The notes under the pieces are model-generated. The model was given only the letters and a program-made list of their open reading frames with translations, had not been told where the DNA came from and did no database searches. The position numbers were made by a program, and so were the translations under genes. A DNA stretch of 52,527 bases from an uncultured Oscillibacter sp. (lineage in GTDB: Bacteria; Bacillota; Clostridia; Oscillospirales; Oscillospiraceae): contig CAJUJW010000014.1 in NCBI GenBank assembly GCA_910586735.1, forward strand, positions 1-52,527, written 5' to 3'. This document shows, piece by piece, positions 31,357 to 39,536 of the stretch (its first letter is position 1; each line of letters begins with the position of its first letter).

Positions 31357-33703
31357 TCGTATGAGAGACCGCGTCGTCCTTCTGGACGGCGCCATGGGCA
31401 CCGTGCTCCAGCAGAGGGGCCTGGCCCCCGGCGGACAGCCGGAACTGCTGAACCTGACGGAACCGGACTTGCTGTTCTCCGTCTACCGGGACTACATCGA
31501 CGCCGGAAGTCAGGTGGTCTACGCCAACACCTTCGGGGCCAACGCCCTGAAGCTGGCCCGCACCGGGCGCGGCGTGGAGGAGGTTGTCACCGCAGCGGTG
31601 TCCATCGCCAAACGTGCCGCCGGGGCGGAGGCCCTGGTGGCCCTGGACATGGGCCCCCTGGGAGAACTGCTGGAGCCCCTGGGCACCCTCACCTTTGAGC
31701 GGGCCTATGAGCTCTTCCGGCAGATGGCCCTGGCCGGGGCCGCCGCCGGGGCGGACCTGGCGGTCATCGAGACCATGACGGATCTCTATGAGGCCAAGGC
31801 CGCCCTGCTGGCGGTGAAGGAGAACACGGACCTGCCGGTCATCGTCACCATGTCCTTCGACGAGACCGGGCGGACCTTCACCGGCTGCACCGTGGCCTCC
31901 ATGGCCCGGACGCTGGAGGGCCTGAGGGCGGACGCCATCGGCCTGAACTGCTCCCTGGGTCCGGACCGGCTGGCCCCCCTGCTGGAGGAGCTGGCCCGGA
32001 ACACCCGCCTGCCCGTCGCCGCCAAGCCCAACGCGGGCCTTCCCGACCCGGCCACCGGCCTGTACGACATGGGGCCGGAGGACTTCGCGGCGGCCCTGGC
32101 CCCCTGCCTGGACCTGGGCGTCACCCTGTTCGGCGGCTGCTGCGGCACCTCCCCGGACTATATCCGCCGCCTCCGGCATGCCCTGGAGGGCAGACGCCCC
32201 GCCTCCCGGCGGTACGAGCCGGCGGGCTTCGTCTGCTCTCCCACGCGCCCCTGCCGCCTGGACGGCGTGCGGGTCATCGGCGAGCGGGTGAACCCCACGG
32301 GGAAAAAGCGCTTTCAGCGGGCCCTGCTGGAGGAGGACCTGGACTACATCCTGGACGTGGCCGTCCAGCAGGAGGACGCCGGGGCGGACATCCTGGACGT
32401 GAACGTGGGCTTCCCCGGCGTGGACGAGGCGTCCATGCTGCCCCGGGTGGTGAAGAAGATTCAGAGCGCCGTCTCCCTGCCCCTCCAGCTGGACTCCTCC
32501 AACCCGGAGGCCCTGGAGGCGGCTCTGCGGGTCTACAACGGCAAGGCGTCGGTGAACTCCGTCAACGGCGAGCCCCAGGTGCTGGAGCGGATTCTGCCCA
32601 TTGTGAAAAAGTACGGGGCCGCCGTGGTGGGCCTGGCCCTGGACAAGGGGGGCATCCCTCAGACGGCGGAGGGCCGGGTGTCCGTCGCCCGGCGGATTCT
32701 GGAGGCCGCCCTGTCCTGCGGCATTCCCAAAGAGGACGTGTGGATCGACTGCCTGGTGCTGACGGCCTCCGCCCAGCAGGACCAGGCCATGGAGACCATA
32801 AAAGCCCTCCGGGCCGTCCAGGAGGAGCTGGGACTCCGGGCGCTTCTGGGGATCTCCAACATCTCCTTCGGCCTGCCCAACCGCGCCCTCATCGACCAGA
32901 CCTTCCTGGTTCAGGCCCTGGGGGCCGGGCTGACCCTGCCCATTCTCAACCCCAACCAGCGGGAGGTGATGGGCGCCGTGGCGGCCTTCCGCCTGCTCTC
33001 CGGGGAGGACCGGGAGTGCCGGGCCTACGTGGACCGCTTCGCCGCCTCCCCCGCCCCGGCGGCCCGGGCCCCCGCCGCCTCCCTCACCCTGGAGGAGGCC
33101 GTCGTCCGGGGCCTGAAGGCCGACGCGGCCAGGCTGGCGAAAACGGCCCTGGAGGAGAGCGATGAGGTGGCCCTGGTGGAGGGCCAGCTGATTCCCGCCC
33201 TGGACCGGGTGGGCGCGGACTACGAGGCGGGGCGGGCCTTCCTGCCCCAGCTCCTCAGCGCCGCCGGGGCGGCCCAGGCGGTCTTTGAGGTCATCAAGAC
33301 CTCCATAGCGGAAAAGGGCGGCGCGCCGGTGCGGAAGGGCCGCCTGGCGGTGGCCACGGTCCAGGGGGACATCCACGACATCGGGAAGAACATCGTCAAA
33401 ACCGTCCTGGAGAACTACGGCTACGAGACCCTGGACCTGGGCCGGGACGTGGCCCCGGAGGTGATACTGGAGACGGTGGAGCGGGAGAAGCTCCCCCTGG
33501 TGGGGTTATCCGCCCTGATGACCACCACGCTCCCGGCCATGGAGGCCACGATTCGGCTGCTGCGCACCCTGCCCAAGCCCCCGGTGATCTTCGTGGGCGG
33601 CGCGGTGGTTACGCCGGAGTATGCCCGGCAGATGGGGGCGGACTACTACGCTAAGGACGCGCGGGCGTCTGTGGAGATTGCCCGGAGGGTGTTTGGCGCG
33701 TGA
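31346..33703 (+). CDS. metH: Cobalamin-dependent methionine synthase, three-domain form
   Basis: 785 residues. Homocysteine domain 1-290 with zinc cysteines C202 (GLNCSLGP), C265 and C266 (FGGCCGTSP). Folate (pterin) domain about 310-560 (IGERVNPTGKKRF, ILDVNVGFPGVDE). Cobalamin cap and Rossmann domains from about 580, with D675-x-H677-x-x-G680 in GDIHDIGKN. The SAM activation domain found in E. coli MetH is missing here and is supplied by the upstream gene. The start is GTG 31346 with AAAGGAGG upstream. It makes methionine from homocysteine and methyl-tetrahydrofolate. Confidence 0.96.
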   Translation: MLPDRMRDRVVLLDGAMGTVLQQRGLAPGGQPELLNLTEPDLLFSVYRDYIDAGSQVVYANTFGANALKLARTGRGVEEVVTAAVSIAKRAAGAEALVALDMGPLGELLEPLGTLTFERAYELFRQMALAGAAAGADLAVIETMTDLYEAKAALLAVKENTDLPVIVTMSFDETGRTFTGCTVASMARTLEGLRADAIGLNCSLGPDRLAPLLEELARNTRLPVAAKPNAGLPDPATGLYDMGPEDFAAALAPCLDLGVTLFGGCCGTSPDYIRRLRHALEGRRPASRRYEPAGFVCSPTRPCRLDGVRVIGERVNPTGKKRFQRALLEEDLDYILDVAVQQEDAGADILDVNVGFPGVDEASMLPRVVKKIQSAVSLPLQLDSSNPEALEAALRVYNGKASVNSVNGEPQVLERILPIVKKYGAAVVGLALDKGGIPQTAEGRVSVARRILEAALSCGIPKEDVWIDCLVLTASAQQDQAMETIKALRAVQEELGLRALLGISNISFGLPNRALIDQTFLVQALGAGLTLPILNPNQREVMGAVAAFRLLSGEDRECRAYVDRFAASPAPAARAPAASLTLEEAVVRGLKADAARLAKTALEESDEVALVEGQLIPALDRVGADYEAGRAFLPQLLSAAGAAQAVFEVIKTSIAEKGGAPVRKGRLAVATVQGDIHDIGKNIVKTVLENYGYETLDLGRDVAPEVILETVEREKLPLVGLSALMTTTLPAMEATIRLLRTLPKPPVIFVGGAVVTPEYARQMGADYYAKDARASVEIARRVFGA

Positions 33704-33706
33704 GTG

Positions 33707-33748
33707 AAAAAAAGGGGGACCCGGCCTCAGAAGCCGGGTCCCCTTTTT
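33707..33748. terminator. Strong intrinsic terminator after metH
   Basis: GGGGACCCGGC (33715-33725), loop CTCAGAA, GCCGGGTCCCC (33733-33743), then TTTTT; an A-run precedes it, so it can act in both directions. Confidence 0.9.
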
Positions 33749-33797
33749 CCGTGGCGGAGGGCCGCCCTCAATTCACTGTGTACAACCGCGCAATTTG

Positions 33798-33806
33798 TGG
33801 TACAAT
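33798..33806 (+). promoter_or_regulatory. Extended -10 promoter of the GH25 gene
   Basis: TGGTACAAT at 33798-33806 with no good -35. Confidence 0.5.
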
Positions 33807-33839
33807 AGAGAAAACTGTCAAACGGGGGAGGAGCCCACT

Positions 33840-34811
33840 ATGAACAACGGCTTGACGGAACTGGATTTGAGAGAGCGGGAAATCGCCGGGCGGACGGCGG
33901 AGGACCGGGCCGGCGAACCCCGGCGGACGCCTCCTCCCCGCCCCAGGAGGCGGTCTCCAGGGCCCAGGCTGGACCTTTTGGCCCTGGCGGCCTCCGCCGC
34001 CGCGCTGATCCTCGCCGCCGCCGCGCTGGTCCTCGTTCTGCGGGGAAGCGGAGAGCCGGAAGCGCCGCCGGAACCGCCGGAGGAGGAGCCCATCACCTTC
34101 CGCTTCGGCGACATGGTGCTCACGCCCCTGGAGGGGATGCCCCTCAACCCCTACGACCAGGCGGCCTTCGGCGTGGACGAAAAGGGCCGGGTCACCTACG
34201 TCAAGGACGGGCGGCGGGCCCGGGCGGGAATCGACGTGTCCACCCATCAGAAAGAGATCGACTGGCCGGCGGTGGCGGCGGACGGCGTAGACTTCGCCAT
34301 GCTCCGGCTGGGCCACCGGGGCTACACCGAGGGCGGGCTGTTCCTGGACCAGACCTTTGCCCAGAACCTCCGGGGGGCCCTGGACGCCGGGCTGGACGTG
34401 GGCGTCTACTTCTTCTCCCAGGCCGTCACCCCCCAGGAGGCGGAGGAGGAGGCGGACTATATCCTCCAGGTCCTGGACGGGCAGGCCCTGGCCTTCCCCG
34501 TGGCCTTCGACTGGGAGCCCATCGCCGGGGACTCCGCCCGGACCGACGATCTGGACGGGGAGACGCTGACCCGCTGCGCCGCCGCCTTCTGCAAGCGGAT
34601 TCAGGACGCGGGCTACCGCCCGGCGGTGTACTTCAACCAGACCCAGGGCTACCTCCGCTACGACCTGCGGGACCTGACGGACTACGAGCTCTGGCTGGCG
34701 GAATACGACACCTCGCCGGATTTCTACTATCACTTCGACCTCTGGCAGTACACCCACACCGGCCGGGTGAACGGCATCCAGGGGGACGTGGACCTGGACC
34801 TGGCCTTTTGA
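33840..34811 (+). CDS. Membrane-anchored GH25 lysozyme-like muramidase
   Basis: 323 residues. A cytoplasmic basic, Pro-rich N-terminus (1-40) precedes a membrane helix at about 42-63 and an acidic Pro linker. GH25 domain: D132 in GIDVSTHQKEIDW, the catalytic D224-W-E226 in AFDWEP, and closing LWLAEYD and DLWQYTHTG, DVDLDLAF. GH25 enzymes cut the MurNAc-GlcNAc bond of peptidoglycan. With no wall-binding domain it is probably held at the membrane for wall turnover. The start is ATG 33840 after GGGGGAGGAG. Confidence 0.92.
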   Translation: MNNGLTELDLREREIAGRTAEDRAGEPRRTPPPRPRRRSPGPRLDLLALAASAAALILAAAALVLVLRGSGEPEAPPEPPEEEPITFRFGDMVLTPLEGMPLNPYDQAAFGVDEKGRVTYVKDGRRARAGIDVSTHQKEIDWPAVAADGVDFAMLRLGHRGYTEGGLFLDQTFAQNLRGALDAGLDVGVYFFSQAVTPQEAEEEADYILQVLDGQALAFPVAFDWEPIAGDSARTDDLDGETLTRCAAAFCKRIQDAGYRPAVYFNQTQGYLRYDLRDLTDYELWLAEYDTSPDFYYHFDLWQYTHTGRVNGIQGDVDLDLAF

Positions 34812-34872
34812 GAAACGGGGCTGCGGGGCCGTCTTTCGGTGTAAGCGCCGGGAGGCGGCCCCGTCTCCGTAG

Positions 34873-34933
34873 GAAAATCGCAAGAAAATCCCAAGGGAAA
34901 ACGGAGGAAAATCTGAATCGGCTGTGATACAAT
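34873..34933 (+). promoter_or_regulatory. Direct-repeat operator and -10 box upstream of the VanR remnant
   Basis: GAAAATC at 34873, 34884 and 34907, with a degenerate copy (GGGAAAAC) near 34895, gives a spacing of about 11 bases. This is the pattern bound by OmpR/PhoB-type regulators. TACAAT at 34928-34933 can serve as the -10. Confidence 0.5.
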
Positions 34934-35010
34934 AACCGGGTCCATAAAATAGGGGGTCTCAAAAAAGCGGCGTCCTCCGGGGCGCGGAACCGGGAACAAG
35001 GAGCGGGAAT

Positions 35011-35810
35011 ATGAGCGTTCACATTCTGGTAGTTGACGGCGAGAAGGAGCTGGCCGATGTCATCGAGCTCTACCTGGTCAACGACGGCTATACCGTCCAC
35101 AAATTCTACACCGGCGCGGAGGCCCTGGACTGCGTGGAGCACATGAAATTAGACCTGGCCATTCTGGACGTGATGCTCCCGGACGCGGACGGCTTCCAGC
35201 TCTGCCGGAAAATCCGGGAACGGTTTTTCTTCCCCATCATCCTGCTGACGGCCAGGTCGGACGACGGGGACAAAATCAAGGGCCTGACCATCGGGGCGGA
35301 CGACTACATCACAAAGCCCTTCAACCCCCTGGAGGTGGCCGCCAGGGTCAAAACCCAGCTGCGCCGTTATACCCGCTACAACAGCCCTCCCGCCCCGGCG
35401 GAGGAGCGGGAGTACGACATCCGGGGCCTTGTCATCAACCGGGACGCCCACAAGTGCCTCCTGTACGGAAAGGAGCTGTCCCTGACCCCCATCGAGTTCT
35501 CCATCCTCTGGTATCTCTGTGAGCGGCAGGGGACCGTGGTCCCCTCCGAGGAGCTGTTCGAGGCGGTGTGGGGGGAGAAATTCCTCCAGAACAACAGCAC
35601 CGTCATGGCCCACATTGGGCGTCTGCGGGAAAAGCTGGACCGGATTTTCGAGCAGTTCTACCGGCTGGACGGAGGCCGGAACGCGGAGGGGGCCGGGCTG
35701 GGCCTGGCCATCGCCAGGCAGATTGTCGCCCTCCACAAGGGGGCCTGACGGCAGCCGGCGAAAACGGCCTGACGGTCTTCACGGTGACGCTGCCCGCAGG
35801 AAAAACGTAA
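35011..35810 (+). pseudogene. VanR-like response regulator fused by deletion to the tail of a VanS-like kinase
   Basis: The frame opens at 35011 (ribosome site GGAGCGGG) and stops at 35748. The receiver domain carries D53 (LAILDVMLPDADG), but the acidic pocket reads VVDGEKE instead of VVDDEKE. The winged helix runs to VMAHIGRLREKLD and then continues directly as RIFEQFYRLDGGRNAEGAGLGLAIARQIVALHKG, which is the G-box end of a histidine kinase. The end of the regulator and most of the kinase are gone. After HKG a one-base shift is needed to read the expected kinase tail (TAAGENGLTVFTVTLPAGKT) up to the stop at 35810. The junction EKLD could belong to either gene, suggesting a short-homology deletion. 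It is probably non-functional. Confidence 0.85.
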
Positions 35811-35891
35811 GGAAGTCCGAGGGAAAAAAGAGGGGCCCTGTGGCCCCGAACGAGAGAACGGCGCTTTCGTCTCTGATACAATCATCGTATC
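35800..35891 (+). promoter_or_regulatory. Remnant target promoter of the VanR-like regulator
   Basis: GGAAAAACGTAA, GGAAGTCCGAG and GGGAAAAAAGAGG succeed each other between about 35800 and 35832, resembling the repeats at 34873. TGATACAAT at 35874-35882 matches TGATACAAT at 34925-34933. The sequence TGATAC ... GTATCA at 35874-35891 is also a dyad. Confidence 0.4.
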
Positions 35892-36066
35892 AGAGCGGAA
35901 GCGCTTCCGCAACCTGCTCTCCGAGTTCGCCCGGGACCGCGTTGTCCTGATCTCCACCCACATCGTCCCCGACGTGGAGTACACCGCCGCCCCGCCCCGC
36001 CTGGAGGACCTGTATTTATGGCTGTTCCCGGTGAGCGCCGGGGACCGCGAGGGGAGGGACCGGTAA
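35890..36066 (+). pseudogene. Remnant of an ABC transporter ATPase (C-terminal scraps)
   Basis: The frame ending at TAA 36066 reads SERKRFRNLLSEFARDRVV, then LISTHIVPDVEYTA, then APPRLEDLYLWLFP. The first part is the region after Walker B including the H-loop STHIV. The last part is the extreme C-terminus of ATPases of the VanRS-linked ABC group. Walker A, the signature and the segment between DVEY and LEDLY are missing, and there is no start codon. At least two internal deletions are needed. Confidence 0.8.
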
Positions 36067-36803
36067 ATGAGAATTTTTCGTCTGGAGCTGAAACGGCTTC
36101 TGAGCGCGAGGCTCACCTGGATTCTGCTGGCGCTGGCGTTAATCCTGTCCGTCCTGCTGGCCTGGCTGCCCACCACCTACTGCTACAGCACCTCGACGAG
36201 GCGGGAAACGAAATCAACCTGACCGGCCTTCAGTCCATCGCCTACGAAAAGGCGCGTCAGGCGGACGCCGCAGGCCCCGTCACCCCGGAGCGGGTGCGGG
36301 GGGCCATGGAGCAGCCGGACAGCCCCGCCGCCCATATCCTGACAGCAAACAGCCTGTTCGGCTGGGAGTGCGCCAGAACCTCCGTCCAGATGCTGTACTC
36401 CATCGTGACCCTGGCGGACCTGAACGTCGGGGAGTTGCAGCTCCTCTTCGCCGCCGCCGGGCTCCTCTCCGTCCTGGCCTCGGTGAGCTTCACCCTGTTC
36501 CTCTCCTCCAGGTGCGGAAGCACGGTGTCGTCCCTGGCGGCGGCGCTGGTGTTCTGCGTCGCCCCGACGGTGATTGCCATGACCGTCCCCGGTCCCCTGT
36601 CCGTCTGGCTGTGCAGCATTTTACCCGCCAGCGGCACCAGCATCCAGGCCAGCGTTCTGTACGCCGTCACCGGCTTCCAGTTCCCGAGCCTGGGCGGCCT
36701 GGCGGTCCGGACGCCTTACGCCATGATTGCGGCCTGCGCCGTTGAGATACCGCTGTTCGCGCTCCTGGCGGTCCGGGCCTACTGCGGGCATATGGCGCGG
36801 TGA
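36067..36803 (+). pseudogene. Remnant of the partner ABC permease, frameshifted
   Basis: An ATG at 36067 overlaps the ATPase stop and reads MRIFRLELKRLLSARLTWIL through one membrane helix to LPTTYCYS, then hits TGA at 36219. Around 36175-36200 the reading shifts to another frame that continues (HLDEAGNEINLTGLQSIAYE, LFGWECARTSVQMLYSIV and three or four more membrane segments) to the stop at 36803. The first frame is the expected N-terminus of a bacitracin/lantibiotic-type permease; the second is its body. It is shorter than intact relatives, so a deletion as well as the shift is likely. Confidence 0.8.
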
Positions 36804-36844
36804 GGCCATCCCCGCTATCCCCCTAAGCCCAGCTATCCAACGAA

Positions 36845-36876
36845 CAGGGGCGGCTCTAAAGAGCCGCCCCTGCTTT
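36845..36876. terminator. Hairpin between pseudogene remnant and convergent reductase gene
   Basis: CAGGGGCGGCTC (36845-36856), loop TAAA, GAGCCGCCCCTG (36861-36872), then CTTTC on the plus strand. Confidence 0.65.
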
Positions 36877-36878
36877 CT

Positions 36879-37787
36879 TCAATACCCAGCCTCCATCTCC
36901 CAGACCCTCTCATAAAGCCAGTCGTTCACCGGCACGGGAATCCCGTGCTTCCCCGCCAGGCGGCGGATGGTCCCCGAAAACAGCTCTACCTCGCTCCTCC
37001 GGCGGGCCTTGCCGTCCTGGCGCATGGAGGGCTCGCCCTCCGGCGGGAAGCCGTCGATGATGCCCGTCCAGCTTTCCACGTCCCGCTCCGAGAGGGGGAC
37101 GCCCTCGGCGTTAGCCACCGCCATCACCTCCCGCATGGCGCCCAGCATCGCCTCCCTGGCGGGGCCGGGGACCTGGAGGCCGCCGTAGCCGCATTCATAG
37201 ACCATGCAGACCTGGTTGCAGCCGGTGTTGCACAGCAGCTTGCTCCACATATGGGCCCGGATGTCCTCCGGCAGGGAGTAGGGGAAGCCTATGCCGTCAA
37301 AAAAAGCCGTCAGCCGCTCCAGGCGCCCCCGGTCCATCCCGGCGGGGACCCCCAGGGCCAGCTCTCCCGTGGGGTCCACGACCACCCGGTTCCCCTCCTT
37401 TTTGGCGGCCATCTTCTGGGCCACGCACCAGACCACCTGGGCTGGGTCAAAGGCCGCGCCCAGGCGCTCCTCGCTGGAAATGCCGTTGAGCACGGAGACG
37501 ATGGTGGTCTCCGGCCCCACCGCCGGGCGGCAGAGGGCGGCGGCGTCCTCCAGCGCGCCAAACTTGACCGCCACCAGCAGCAGGTCCACCGGCTCCTCCG
37601 GGACGGCGTACCGGAAGTCCTGCAATTCGCCGTTGTAATACACGCCGTCCTTCTGATAGCGCCGCGCCCGCCCGGCGTCCGCCAGCACAAAGGCCCGGTC
37701 CCGGCCCAGGGCCCCGGTGAGCATATGGGCGTACAGGGTCCCCAGGGCCCCCAGGCCCACAACGCCCGCTGTTTCAATCTTCCTCAT
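36879..37787 (-). CDS. panE: 2-dehydropantoate reductase-family protein (ApbA/PanE)
   Basis: 302 residues. The NAD(P) motif VVGLGALGTLYA is at 9-20. LLLVAVKFGALEDA and the catalytic lysine in MWSKLLCNTGCNQVC are family features, and the C-terminal ketopantoate reductase domain ends in MRQDGKARRRSEVELFSG. It reduces 2-dehydropantoate to pantoate in coenzyme A synthesis, although many paralogues act on other 2-keto acids. It stands alone with its own promoter (37819-37847) and GGAGGG ribosome site, so context does not confirm the pantothenate role. Confidence 0.85.
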   Translation of the reverse strand: MRKIETAGVVGLGALGTLYAHMLTGALGRDRAFVLADAGRARRYQKDGVYYNGELQDFRYAVPEEPVDLLLVAVKFGALEDAAALCRPAVGPETTIVSVLNGISSEERLGAAFDPAQVVWCVAQKMAAKKEGNRVVVDPTGELALGVPAGMDRGRLERLTAFFDGIGFPYSLPEDIRAHMWSKLLCNTGCNQVCMVYECGYGGLQVPGPAREAMLGAMREVMAVANAEGVPLSERDVESWTGIIDGFPPEGEPSMRQDGKARRRSEVELFSGTIRRLAGKHGIPVPVNDWLYERVWEMEAGY

Positions 37788-37818
37788 GTGGAATCCCTCC
37801 CCGCTTATTTACATAGAC

Positions 37819-37847
37819 ATTGTAGCCGGACGCCGCCGGAAAGGCAA
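37819..37847 (-). promoter_or_regulatory. Sigma-A promoter of the ketopantoate reductase gene
   Basis: Minus strand: TTGCCT at 37847-37842, 17 bases, TACAAT at 37824-37819. Confidence 0.7.
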
Positions 37848-37879
37848 GAGGGGAACGGGAAAAAGCGGGAAATGCTCTA

Positions 37880-37908
37880 TTGCATTCCGGCAAAAAAAGC
37901 TGTATAAC
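37880..37908 (+). promoter_or_regulatory. Sigma-A promoter of the low-GC membrane protein gene
   Basis: TTGCAT at 37880-37885, 17 bases, TATAAC at 37903-37908. Confidence 0.65.
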
Positions 37909-37996
37909 AACGCCGGGACAGCAAAAAGGCGGGCCGGAAAGGGAGTACCACCCCCGACGGCCGAGCCGTAGAGATTTATAAAGGAGAGAGATACCT

Positions 37997-38926
37997 ATGA
38001 CAGCACAGGAAAAGCAGGTGACTTTACAGAACCTGCAAATCGTAACGCGCTTATTCCAGGAGTTTGAGGAAGCGAATAACATGGTGATTTCCCTGCCAAA
38101 TCAGAAACGGACGGCCTTGAGTACGCCCGAAGAGATGGGCGAGCTTTTTCAAGACACGCTTCAGCACGCTTCCCCTCTGGCAACTTCACTCCAGATGTTC
38201 ACAATGGGCAGTCCCTTGAAATACACGATGATTGTCTATTTGGCGGCATATTTCATCGCAATTATTCCGGCATTCATGGCAGGGCGTCTGGTCGGTATGC
38301 TGTTTGGTAAGTCCGCAATTATGACAGTCTACATGATTCTCAGTATAATTGGAACGATATATATCGGCAGATTCATCAAGAAGCAAATCAACAAAATCAT
38401 TCACTCGGGCGACAAAAGGCTTCAAGATAAAATCCGGGGCTATCAGGAGGCCGCAGACAGGCACAATGCCGAGATAAACAGGCAGATTGCCATTGCACAG
38501 AAAAAATGCGATGAGGTCCGTCAGAAAATTGCCCGGCTGGACATGAGCTGGTATCTGCCCAACTACTGCTGCTCCGATGCGTCCGCCTTTTTCTATAAGG
38601 CTCTGAACAACAATATGTGCGAGACTCTGGGTGAGGCCGCTGTGCTGTATGAGGAACATTTGTTCAGGAATCAGGTTCTGGCAAATCAGCAGAAGCAAAT
38701 CAGGCTTGCGTACCAGCAATGTGTTTTGCAGGGCCAGACGATCGCAACCATTCGAGACGAGCACGAGAAAACAAGAGGCACTATACACGACGAGCACGAG
38801 AAAACAAGAGGAACCATACACGTCGAACACGAGGCTACCAGAGGTGTTATCCAGGCTGAGGGAGAAGCGATAAGGGAACAGCAGGATGAGCAGTACAAAG
38901 ACTTTTGCCGCCGGACTGATATATAA
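37997..38926 (+). CDS. Unrecognised membrane protein with coiled-coil tail of 11-residue repeats
   Basis: 309 residues; I do not recognise the family. Residues 1-70 are soluble. Two membrane helices lie at about 76-102 and 107-127. A long charged helical region follows (128-250; QEAADRHNAEINRQIAIAQKKCDEVRQKIARL), with several cysteines near 190-225. Residues 251-294 form four 11-residue repeats (TIRDEHEKTRG, TIHDEHEKTRG, TIHVEHEATRG, then a degenerate copy). The tail is acidic and Gln-rich. The start is ATG 37997 after AAGGAGAG. GC is clearly lower than in the flanking genes and codon choice is more relaxed, suggesting acquisition from elsewhere. It may be a membrane scaffold; no enzymatic motif is visible. 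Confidence 0.8.
   Translation: MTAQEKQVTLQNLQIVTRLFQEFEEANNMVISLPNQKRTALSTPEEMGELFQDTLQHASPLATSLQMFTMGSPLKYTMIVYLAAYFIAIIPAFMAGRLVGMLFGKSAIMTVYMILSIIGTIYIGRFIKKQINKIIHSGDKRLQDKIRGYQEAADRHNAEINRQIAIAQKKCDEVRQKIARLDMSWYLPNYCCSDASAFFYKALNNNMCETLGEAAVLYEEHLFRNQVLANQQKQIRLAYQQCVLQGQTIATIRDEHEKTRGTIHDEHEKTRGTIHVEHEATRGVIQAEGEAIREQQDEQYKDFCRRTDI
38747..38878 (+). repeat. Four 33-bp tandem repeats encoding an 11-residue coiled-coil repeat
   Basis: Units at 38747-38779, 38780-38812, 38813-38845 and a degenerate one at 38846-38878. Units 1 and 2 share an identical 20-base core (GACGAGCACGAGAAAACAAG), so duplication was recent. Confidence 0.93.
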
Positions 38927-39025
38927 TAAAATCTGTTTCCGGCCCCCGTGGGAATTGCCGCCGCTTTGATGGCCTGCGGGCCATAGGTCTTGGACGGTGG
39001 ACGCGGGGCTGCCGGGGAACATGAA

Positions 39026-39065
39026 AAAACCGGGAGTCCCGCCCCGCGGCGGAGCTCCCGGTTTT
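39026..39065. terminator. Terminator between the low-GC gene and acylphosphatase
   Basis: AAAACCGGGAG (39026-39036) pairs with CTCCCGGTTTT (39055-39065) around an inner GC-rich hairpin. It suits both convergent genes. Confidence 0.75.
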
Positions 39066-39072
39066 CGCGTTC

Positions 39073-39411
39073 TCAATACAGCGCGGAAAAGGTCTTCTCC
39101 CTCCCGGTGGGGGTCAGCTCCTCCGCCTGAATGTCCGTAATCTCAAAGCGGGGCACCGCCTCCATGGCCAGGAGGAACGCGCCGATACGGTCCGCCCCGC
39201 CCTCGATTTCCACGGTGACGCTGCCGTCGGCCTCGTTCCGGGCCCAGCCCGTCAGCTCCAGCCCGGAGGCCACGAACTTGGCCTCGTACCGGAAGCCCAC
39301 GCCCTGGACGACGCCGGAAAAGCGATACCGCCTGCGGACCACCGGCCCCGGCGGGCCCTCCGGGACGTACCTCTCCCCGCCGGAGATTCTCAGCCATCGA
39401 AACAGGTCCAT
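39073..39411 (-). CDS. acyP: Acylphosphatase
   Basis: 112 residues. The active-site loop is GVVQGVGFR with the phosphate-binding arginine, and the catalytic asparagine is in GWARNEADGSV. It hydrolyses carboxyl phosphates such as acetyl phosphate. An extension of about 28 residues precedes the usual 90-residue domain. The start is ATG 39411 with AAAGGAG upstream; no internal start is better placed. Monocistronic, with a promoter at 39456-39484. Confidence 0.9.
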   Translation of the reverse strand: MDLFRWLRISGGERYVPEGPPGPVVRRRYRFSGVVQGVGFRYEAKFVASGLELTGWARNEADGSVTVEIEGGADRIGAFLLAMEAVPRFEITDIQAEELTPTGREKTFSALY

Positions 39412-39455
39412 CTCTCACGCGCTCCTTTCCCCCCCTCCAGGCGGGGGTTTTTCTT

Positions 39456-39484
39456 ATCATACCTTATTTGCTGGGGTTATGCAA
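39456..39484 (-). promoter_or_regulatory. Sigma-A promoter of acylphosphatase
   Basis: Minus strand: TTGCAT at 39484-39479, 17 bases, TATGAT at 39461-39456. Confidence 0.65.
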
Positions 39485-39536
39485 CTGTGGGGCGCTCATT
39501 CCTCTGGGCTCCACCTTTCTATCGGCAGAACATCCC

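Noticed and set aside
36018..36803. Intact 261-residue membrane protein gene
   Set aside because: The first 50 residues are a shadow of the ATPase and permease remnants in another frame. Only the later part matches a permease, so the region is called a pseudogene.
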